DNA from: VRUE01 sp963704505
Lineage (GTDB): Bacteria; Actinomycetota; Thermoleophilia; Solirubrobacterales; 70-9
Direction of reading: 5' to 3'
DNA: 64,000 nt
NCBI GenBank assembly: GCA_963704505.1
Contig: OY969912.1
Location: 2,418,001 to 2,482,000 of the forward strand
Shown: positions 58,378 to 64,000 of the stretch, in pieces
How positions within the stretch are numbered: the stretch's first letter is position 1
Layout: the number at the start of each line of letters is the position of its first letter
Notes under the pieces: generated by a model
Databases searched by the model: none
Told to the model about the DNA's origin: nothing
What the model saw: the letters and a program-made list of their open reading frames with translations, nothing else
Position numbers and translations under genes: made by a program

Positions 58378-60555
58378 TCAGGATAGCGACTCCACAGGCC
58401 GCGGCCAGGAGGAGATCGACTCGACAGCGTCCTCCCGCCCGGCGGCGACCAGCAGGCCCTCGGCGAAATGGGGCGCAAACGGCGCCAGAGCGCGAAGAAG
58501 CAGGACCAGGGCGTCGGCCTGGGCGTCGGCATCCGCCCGGCTGAGCACGTCGCGGCGCTTGATCACGCGCTTCTCGAAGTCCTGGATCCGCTCGAACAGC
58601 CTGGTGACGTTGCGAACCGCCTTGTGCATCTGCAGATCGTCGAGGTCGCCGGTGATCCTGGCGATGCCGCTGTCGCACCATTTGACCAGCCGCTCGCGCA
58701 TGAAGGCCGTGTCCGTTTCGGCCTCCTCGTCGGCCGGAGCCAGCTCGACCGTGGCGAAGCGGGCCAGCGCGTAGTCCCAGAGGTTGTTGAGGAAGCGGCT
58801 GGCGAATCGCATCGCGCCGTCGTTCCAGTTCAGCGTCTTCGCCGGGCCGGCGGCGTAGAGGATCGCCAGGCGCACGGCGTCGGCGCCGTGGCGACCGACC
58901 AGCTCATCGGGGTCGACGACGTTGCCGAGGTGCTTGCTCATCTTGCGGCCGTCGGCGACGACCATCTCGTGGAAGAGACAGCCGGCGAAGGGCTCGCCGT
59001 CCGCGAGGAAGCCGAACGGGCCGATGTCCCGCAGGGCCTTGGTCACCACCCGCTGGTCGAAGACGAAGCTGCCGCTGTCGTTACCGGCGACGAGCCGCTC
59101 GGAGGGCAGCCAGCGCTGCAGGTCGGGGTGGGTGAACATCTGCTCCGAGCGGTCCTCGGGCGGGACCGCGGCCGGGACCCAGAGCCAGAGCGCGTCGAAG
59201 TGGCAGTCGAGGGTGTCGGTCTCGCGCTTGGCCGGCTCACCGCACTTCGGGCAATCGACGTCGACGAAGTCGGGACGCTCGGCGAGCGGATTGCCCTCGC
59301 CGGTCGGCTGGATGTCACGCGGCAGGACCACCGGCAGGTCCTCGACCGCGACCGGGACCGGCCCGCACTTCTCGCAGTTGATGACCGGGATCGGCGTCCC
59401 CCAGTAACGCTGACGGCCGATCGAGAAGTCGGAGGCGCGGTAGCGGGTGGCCTCCCGGGTCGGGACCTCGCCGAGCGCCCCTCCCCCGGCCTCGATCCGC
59501 GCCGCGATCGCCTCATCGGACTCGTCGACGGCGGGAATGCCGAGTGCCGCGGTCGGGCCGTAGCGGGCGTCGACGATCGGCGAGACGTAGACCGGCAGCT
59601 CGACTCCCCCCGGCGCGGTGAGCTTGACGCCGACGTCGATCAGCGGCACGGCGGAGGCGTCGCGGGCGCTGCGCTCCCAGCCGCCGGAGCGCATCTCGTC
59701 GAGCTGGGTGCTCGCCTCCGAGTCGCCGACCCAGCGCTCGACCTCGGGATGGCGCGGCGAGGCGAGGACGAAGGTTGCCTCGGCCGCCGAGTCGGGGTGC
59801 GGGGTGAAGACGGCGACCGTCTCCCCGGCCGGGTCGATCAAGTCGAGCTCGGCGCCATCGGTGCGGCCGAGGATGTAGCGCTGGGTTTTGAGGGAGAGCT
59901 CGTCCCAGTTCTCCTCCAGCCCGGCCAGGTTGCGGTCGTTCTCCTCCAGGTAGGGACTGACCCGCAGGAACCAGGTGGGCCGCCGGATCAGCCGCACCTT
60001 GTTGTGGCAGCGCCAGCAGCGCCCGTCCTCGACCTGGAGCGCGGCGAGAGTCGTCTGGCAGCTGTCGCACCAGTCGACGGTGGCGTTCGCGCGGTAGACG
60101 AGCCCGGCCTCGAGCAGGGTGACGAACAGCCACTGCGACCAGCGGTACTGGCTCTCGTCGGAGCTGTAGAAGACGCGGTCGTAGTCGAAGGAGTAGCCGA
60201 GCCGCTTCATCTGCTCGAGCATCCGCTCGCCGCTCTGCACGACCCACTCGGCGGGCGGCACGCTGCGATCGATCGCCGCCATCTCCGCCGGCAGCCCGAA
60301 GGCGTCGAAGCCGAAGCCGAGCAGGACGGCGTCGCCGAGGGCACGGCGGTAGCGGGCGTAGGCGTCGCCGATCGAGTAGTCGCGGACGTGGCCCATGTGC
60401 AGGTTGCCCGAGGTGAAGGGGCTGGAGGGCTTGATGTAGACCGCCTCGCGGCCGTCCTCGAGCTCCGGCGTGTCGTAGGCGCCGGCCGTCTCCCAGGCAG
60501 CCTGGCGGTCGGCCTCGACGGCCTGCGGGTCGTACTTGGGGCGTGCCTCGCTCAT
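58378..60555 (-). CDS. LeuRS-like class I tRNA ligase, diverged and C-terminally short
   Basis: 725 aa. Overall architecture is leucyl-tRNA synthetase: HIGH motif as GNLHMGH, KMSKS as GRKMSKH, FDAFGLPAE and a CP1 insertion. Departures: editing-site TTRPDT is TPHPDS, GTG is GPT (ARYGPTAALGIP), HDQRD is VDESD, and the GGIEHAIMHLLY segment is AGNDSGSFVFDQ. About 60-65 C-terminal residues (the C-terminal tRNA-binding domain of bacterial LeuRS) are missing. It may be a paralogue beside a canonical leuS elsewhere, or the only LeuRS. ATG at 60555. Confidence is high for family, low for function. Confidence 0.85.
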   Translation of the reverse strand: MSEARPKYDPQAVEADRQAAWETAGAYDTPELEDGREAVYIKPSSPFTSGNLHMGHVRDYSIGDAYARYRRALGDAVLLGFGFDAFGLPAEMAAIDRSVPPAEWVVQSGERMLEQMKRLGYSFDYDRVFYSSDESQYRWSQWLFVTLLEAGLVYRANATVDWCDSCQTTLAALQVEDGRCWRCHNKVRLIRRPTWFLRVSPYLEENDRNLAGLEENWDELSLKTQRYILGRTDGAELDLIDPAGETVAVFTPHPDSAAEATFVLASPRHPEVERWVGDSEASTQLDEMRSGGWERSARDASAVPLIDVGVKLTAPGGVELPVYVSPIVDARYGPTAALGIPAVDESDEAIAARIEAGGGALGEVPTREATRYRASDFSIGRQRYWGTPIPVINCEKCGPVPVAVEDLPVVLPRDIQPTGEGNPLAERPDFVDVDCPKCGEPAKRETDTLDCHFDALWLWVPAAVPPEDRSEQMFTHPDLQRWLPSERLVAGNDSGSFVFDQRVVTKALRDIGPFGFLADGEPFAGCLFHEMVVADGRKMSKHLGNVVDPDELVGRHGADAVRLAILYAAGPAKTLNWNDGAMRFASRFLNNLWDYALARFATVELAPADEEAETDTAFMRERLVKWCDSGIARITGDLDDLQMHKAVRNVTRLFERIQDFEKRVIKRRDVLSRADADAQADALVLLLRALAPFAPHFAEGLLVAAGREDAVESISSWPRPVESLS

Positions 60556-60604
60556 CTACTCAAGTCTCGCAAAGCGGGCAAGGCCTGCCCGAGCCCGGAA
60601 CGGG

Positions 60605-61033
60605 CTAGCCGAAGGTCCAGAGCTTGTTGCCGAGGAAGTTGAAGGGCATCGCGATCGCGACGGCGATCGCCTGCGCGGTGAGGAGGCCGAGGCCCGCCTG
60701 GGAGACGAGCAGCTCGAGCGCGACCAGGTTGATGACCAGGGCGCCGAGGCTGACCGCGAAGAAGCGCATCGCCTGAAAGCCGGCATGGCCGTCGCCGGCG
60801 GCGAATGTCCAGTGGCGGTTGATGAAGAAGTTGCTGCTGACCGCGACGCAGAAGGCGCCGACGGCGGCCAGTGAGTGCTGGAGCCGGAGGTTGTCGGTGA
60901 GCACCGAGAAGACGGCGAGGTTGATCAGGTATCCGGACCCGCCGACGAGGCCGAATTTGACCAGCTCGAGCCAGGTCGCCGGCCGACGGGCGGCGGCTCC
61001 GATCCTGTACACGAGTTCGTAAGCCGGGCTCAT
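60605..61033 (-). CDS. GtrA-type membrane protein
   Basis: 142 aa, four helices. Family pattern: LVKFGLVGGSGYLINLAVFSVL, SSNFFINRHWTF and FNFLGNKLWTFG. GtrA proteins flip or help transfer polyprenyl-linked sugars in cell-surface polysaccharide modification. ATG at 61033 is preferred over a TTG at 61045. Divergent from the lipoprotein gene with 35 bases between starts; 49 bases upstream of the LeuRS-like gene. Confidence 0.87.
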   Translation of the reverse strand: MSPAYELVYRIGAAARRPATWLELVKFGLVGGSGYLINLAVFSVLTDNLRLQHSLAAVGAFCVAVSSNFFINRHWTFAAGDGHAGFQAMRFFAVSLGALVINLVALELLVSQAGLGLLTAQAIAVAIAMPFNFLGNKLWTFG

Positions 61034-61068
61034 CGCAGCGGCCAAGAGTACGTAATGATCCGGCGCTC

Positions 61069-61698
61069 ATGCCGGGCAGAACTCCGATCCTCGCCTTTCT
61101 CGCCGCCGCCGCGGTGTTCGCCCTCGGTGCGGGCGGCTGCGGCTCGACCTCTGACGCGGCCCAGTCCGAATACAAGGTTCCGGGCGAACCGGAAATCGAA
61201 TTCGTCTCCCCTCGCAACGGCGCCGTGCAGCGCGGACTGGCGGTCGTCGCCAAGGTCAACGTGCGGACGTTCAAGCTGGCGCCCGCCCATTTCGACGGCG
61301 AACCGGCGCTTGGCGAGGGCTTCATCCGCTTCAGCCTCAACCGCGTCCCCGATTGCGTCGACCTGGTCAAACTCAAGCGCGCGGTGCACAGCCCGATCGG
61401 CAAGGGACGCCTGATCGGCGCCTCCTTCGACTATCCCGAATTCGCCGGCCCCAACGGCATCCTCGGCGACCGGATCGGCTCCAGCGGCAGCTACTCGCCC
61501 TCGACCCGGCCGGAGATCTTCTACGACAACCTGCGCCCCGGCTTCTACCGCCTGATCGCCACCCTGGCCGACAACAATGGCTCGACCACCCCCTGGCACG
61601 ACGTCACCAGCTTCCAGATCCTGCCCCGGCCCGGCCACCCGGCGCTGAAGTGCGGCCCGGGCAAAGTCCCGAGCGCCAAGGCCGCCGCGCACGAATAG
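61069..61698 (+). CDS. Probable lipoprotein, unknown function
   Basis: 209 aa. Signal peptide with a lipobox-like ending ALGAGGC, followed by a Ser/Thr-rich linker and a beta-rich domain (PEIEFVSPRNGAVQRG, FYDNLRPGFYRLIATLADNN). The latter resembles the DUF4399-like/Ig-type domains that describe a property of a substrate or drug (PGxYxLxxxLxDxxG). ATG at 61069. Possibly a substrate-binding or accessory component for the neighbouring ABC exporter, by position only. Confidence 0.68.
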   Translation: MPGRTPILAFLAAAAVFALGAGGCGSTSDAAQSEYKVPGEPEIEFVSPRNGAVQRGLAVVAKVNVRTFKLAPAHFDGEPALGEGFIRFSLNRVPDCVDLVKLKRAVHSPIGKGRLIGASFDYPEFAGPNGILGDRIGSSGSYSPSTRPEIFYDNLRPGFYRLIATLADNNGSTTPWHDVTSFQILPRPGHPALKCGPGKVPSAKAAAHE

Positions 61699-61733
61699 CC
61701 CGCAAGCCGGCCCGCTGGTCTCGCCGGGTTCCG

Positions 61734-61786
61734 CCGCCGACGGGCCGATAACCGACGCTGAGGGGCGGTAATCGGCCCGTCGGCGG
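61734..61786. repeat. 16-bp perfect inverted repeat (hairpin)
   Basis: CCGCCGACGGGCCGAT (61734-61749) pairs exactly with 61771-61786; the 21-nt loop contains a further 4-bp complement (ACCG/CGGT). It lies between the lipoprotein stop and the ABC operon. Stem free energy must be very favourable. No T tract follows, so it may be a stabilising hairpin or protein site. Confidence 0.7.
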
Positions 61787-61846
61787 GGATTTCAAGGGTC
61801 GAGGCGCTGAGGGCGCCAATACTTCACTTTGTATAGTCAGGTGTGA

Positions 61847-63676
61847 ATGCGCACGTACCGTCGCCTGATGGGTTTCCTGCGCCCCTACCGTCGCTCGCTA
61901 TGGGGCTCGCTTGCCTTTGCCTGGCTGGCGATGGGGATGACGGTGTTGATCCCGTGGCTGATCGGGCGGGCGGTCAACGCGATCAACGACCACGACAAGC
62001 CAGACCTGCTGCCGCTGGCGATCGCGATCCTGGTCGCCGGCATCCTCCGTCTCGGCCTCACCGTCGTCCGCCGCCTGGTTGCCGGCAAAGTCTCGCTGGC
62101 GGTCGAATTCGACCTGCGCCAGAAGTTCTACGGCCACCTGCAGCGGCTCGAGCTCGGCTTCTTCGACGGCCAGCAGACCGGCCAGCTGATGTCGCGGGCG
62201 ACCGTCGACCTCCAATCGATTCGCTTCTTCCTCGGCTACGGGCTGATCTTCATCACTCAGAACCTGTTGACGATCGTCCTGGTCACCGTCGTCATGGTCG
62301 TGATCAACCCGCTGCTGGCGCTGATCGCGCTGGCGCCGGCGCCGCTGATCGTCTACACCGCCTCGCGCTACAACCGGGTCTCCCGCCCGGCGCTCCAGGA
62401 GGTCCAGCAGCGGATCGCCGAGCTGACCGCGGAAGCCGAGGAGAACATCTCCGGGATCCGCATCGTCAAGGCCTTCGCCCGCGAGGAATACCAGCTGCAC
62501 CGCTTCCAGAAAGCTGTGGGCCGGGTCTTCGACCAGAGCATCTACTCGACCCGCCTGCAGGCCTTCTTCTCGCCGCTGATCGGCCTCCTCCCCCAGCTCG
62601 GCATCGCCCTGGTGCTGCTGATCGGCGGCCGGATGGTGATCGACGGCAACCTCAGCCTCGGCGACTTCACCGCCTTCTACACCTACCTCGTGATCCTCGC
62701 GGGGCCGATGCGGATGCTCGGCGTCGCGATGGGGATGGCGCAGCGCGCGGTCGCCTCCGGCAACCGCCTCTTCGAGATCCTCGACCGCGAACCGCGGATC
62801 GAGAGCCCACCCGAGGCGCCCGCGCTGCCCGTCGGCGGCGGCAGCGTGACGATGCACGGCGTTTCGCTCGCCTACGAGGACGTTCGCGCGGCGAAGGCGG
62901 CGGCGGCCGGGGAACCGGCTCCGGAGCCGCTCGAGGCGGAGGCCTCCTACTCGCTCGAGGACATCGACCTCGAGGTCGCGGCCGGGCAGACCGTCGCCCT
63001 GGTCGGGCCCTCCGGCGCCGGCAAGACAAGCCTCGTCGCCCTCGTCGCCCGCCTCTATGACCCGAGCGCCGGCGAGGTCCTGGTCGACGGCGCCGACGTG
63101 CGCAGCGTCGACGTCCCCAGCCTGCGCAAGGAGATCGCCTTCGTCGCCGACGACAGCTTCCTCTTCACCGCCAGCGTCGCCGACAACATCGCCTACGCCG
63201 AACCCGGCGCCAGCCGCGAGCAGGTCGAAACGGCGGCGCGGCGCGCCCAGGCCGACGCCTTCATCCGCGACCTCCCCGACGGCTATGAGACCCGCGTCGG
63301 CGAGCGCGGCCTGACCCTCTCCGGCGGCCAGCGCCAACGGGTCGCGATCGCCCGGGCGCTGCTCGCCGACCCGCGGATCCTGATCCTCGACGACGCCACC
63401 TCCTCGGTCGACGCGACCACCGAGACGGCAATCAAGAGCGGCCTCCAGGAAGCGATGGAGGGGCGCACGACCTTCGTCATCGCCCACCGGCTCTCTACCG
63501 TCAGCCTCGCCGACGAGGTGATCGTCATGGACGCCGGCAGGATCGTCGACCGCGGCACCCACGAGGAGCTGATGGAAGGCTGCAGCTTCTACCGCGAGAT
63601 CGCCGAGCACGGCCTCACCGACTCGGTCTTCCTGCAGCGCGACCTCGAGCAGCGCGAGGAGATGGCGAAGCTGTGA
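61847..63676 (+). CDS. ABC exporter half-transporter, degenerate ATPase site
   Basis: 609 aa: six membrane helices (about 15-310) then an ABC domain. Walker A GPSGAGKTS (about 387), signature LSGGQRQR (about 490) and Walker B ILILDD where the catalytic Glu is Asp (D516); the Q-loop position is Asp (VADDSFLF, D435) instead of Gln. A 25-residue Ala/Glu-rich insert lies in the ABC domain before Walker A. Such degenerate sites occur in one half of heterodimeric exporters. ATG at 61847, with an AT-rich TTGTATAGT just upstream. Confidence 0.93.
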   Translation: MRTYRRLMGFLRPYRRSLWGSLAFAWLAMGMTVLIPWLIGRAVNAINDHDKPDLLPLAIAILVAGILRLGLTVVRRLVAGKVSLAVEFDLRQKFYGHLQRLELGFFDGQQTGQLMSRATVDLQSIRFFLGYGLIFITQNLLTIVLVTVVMVVINPLLALIALAPAPLIVYTASRYNRVSRPALQEVQQRIAELTAEAEENISGIRIVKAFAREEYQLHRFQKAVGRVFDQSIYSTRLQAFFSPLIGLLPQLGIALVLLIGGRMVIDGNLSLGDFTAFYTYLVILAGPMRMLGVAMGMAQRAVASGNRLFEILDREPRIESPPEAPALPVGGGSVTMHGVSLAYEDVRAAKAAAAGEPAPEPLEAEASYSLEDIDLEVAAGQTVALVGPSGAGKTSLVALVARLYDPSAGEVLVDGADVRSVDVPSLRKEIAFVADDSFLFTASVADNIAYAEPGASREQVETAARRAQADAFIRDLPDGYETRVGERGLTLSGGQRQRVAIARALLADPRILILDDATSSVDATTETAIKSGLQEAMEGRTTFVIAHRLSTVSLADEVIVMDAGRIVDRGTHEELMEGCSFYREIAEHGLTDSVFLQRDLEQREEMAKL

Positions 63677-64000
63677 GCGAGGAGCGCAACCGCTTCCAGG
63701 AGATCTACCTCCTCTTCACCTCGGTCTGGCGGCTGCTCCGCGGCCAGGACCAGCGCGCCCGCAAGGTGCGCTGGATGATCGGCCTGCTGCGCCCCTACCG
63801 GGGCAAGGTGGCGCTGATGTTCCTCGCGCTGCTGGTCGCGACCGGCGCCGGCCTCGCTCCCCCCTACCTCGCCGGCAAGGCGATCGACTCCGGCATCCAG
63901 ACCGGAGACGTCTCCGCCCTCGACCTGATCGTCGTCGCCTTCTTCATCGTCGCGATCCTCTACGCGATCGCCACCTACCTGCAGACCTACCTGGTCGGCT
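63673..64000 (+). CDS. ABC exporter half-transporter, N-terminal part (runs off right edge)
   Basis: First 109 codons. GTG at 63673 overlaps the previous stop by 4 nt (GTGA). After a short amphipathic N-terminus (EERNRFQEIYLLFTSVWRLL) comes the membrane-domain start WMIGLLRPYRGKVALMFLALL, typical of exporter half-transporters. It is the likely partner of the preceding half-transporter in a heterodimer, expected to carry a canonical ATPase site (not visible here). Confidence 0.88.
   Translation, partial: MSEERNRFQEIYLLFTSVWRLLRGQDQRARKVRWMIGLLRPYRGKVALMFLALLVATGAGLAPPYLAGKAIDSGIQTGDVSALDLIVVAFFIVAILYAIATYLQTYLVG

Overview
The window comes from a high-GC Gram-positive chromosome, most likely an actinobacterium of the class Thermoleophilia (Solirubrobacterales-like). 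This is inferred from the strong G/C third-position bias, the actinobacterial steA-mctB pair beside recN, frequent GTG starts, an AroK-AroB fusion, an IscU-like/MnmA fusion, and many small secreted proteins with Lys/Gly-rich tails. No rRNA, CRISPR array, insertion sequence or prophage is visible. Most housekeeping genes lie on the minus strand in long, tightly spaced operons with 1, 4 or 8 nt overlaps.

Reading each minus-strand block in transcription order: (1) 14.9-0 kb: tlyA, nadK, a drug-efflux MFS gene, recN, steA, mctB/steB, a MraY-like transferase, pyrG, an M20 peptidase, a DUF3866 gene, xerD, mutM, recO and the start of dgt (cut by the left edge). This couples DNA repair (recN, recO, mutM, xerD) with division-associated envelope genes and nucleotide metabolism. 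(2) 14.9-19.3 kb is a mixed region: a low-GC gene-free stretch with a promoter-like site and terminator, a SemiSWEET-type gene, a small membrane protein, a secreted RTX-type protein divergent from a TetR regulator, a cupin protein and a PadR regulator. A nearly identical 37-nt element occurs twice here, each copy just before a terminator-like hairpin. (3) 23.3-19.3 kb: efp, nusB, an xseB-like gene, ispA and dxs (early isoprenoid synthesis).

(4) 23.4-26.9 kb: a secreted protein, an SDR oxidoreductase, an M42 aminopeptidase and a membrane diguanylate cyclase. (5) 40.8-26.9 kb: an AbiEi-like/DUF559 gene with unusual upstream repeats, iscU-like/mnmA, alaS, ruvX, mltG, aroE, a secreted beta-helix protein, aroC, aroKB, aroQ and pepQ, so most of the shikimate pathway is together. 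(6) 47.5-41.2 kb: an aminopeptidase, a formiminotransferase-like gene, a small basic membrane protein, an MBL hydrolase, hisS, aspS and a short unknown protein.

(7) A tRNA with anticodon CAT at 47.53 kb starts an accessory-looking region to about 55.4 kb: single genes in both orientations, many secreted or membrane proteins, short tandem repeats, and a perfect LexA-type operator touching the start codon of a 103-residue unknown protein. (8) 55.4-61.0 kb: plsC, an alpha/beta hydrolase, thrC, a strongly diverged LeuRS-like class I tRNA ligase and a GtrA-type protein. (9) 61.0-64.0 kb, plus strand: a probable lipoprotein and two overlapping ABC exporter half-transporter genes, the second cut by the right edge.

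The strongest leads are the duplicated 37-nt element and its possible RNA, the LexA-box gene, the LeuRS-like protein with altered editing and ATP-site motifs, the IscU-like/MnmA fusion lacking the third scaffold cysteine, and a C-terminal domain shared by two otherwise unrelated secreted proteins. All calls were made by reading the sequence; no database search was possible.
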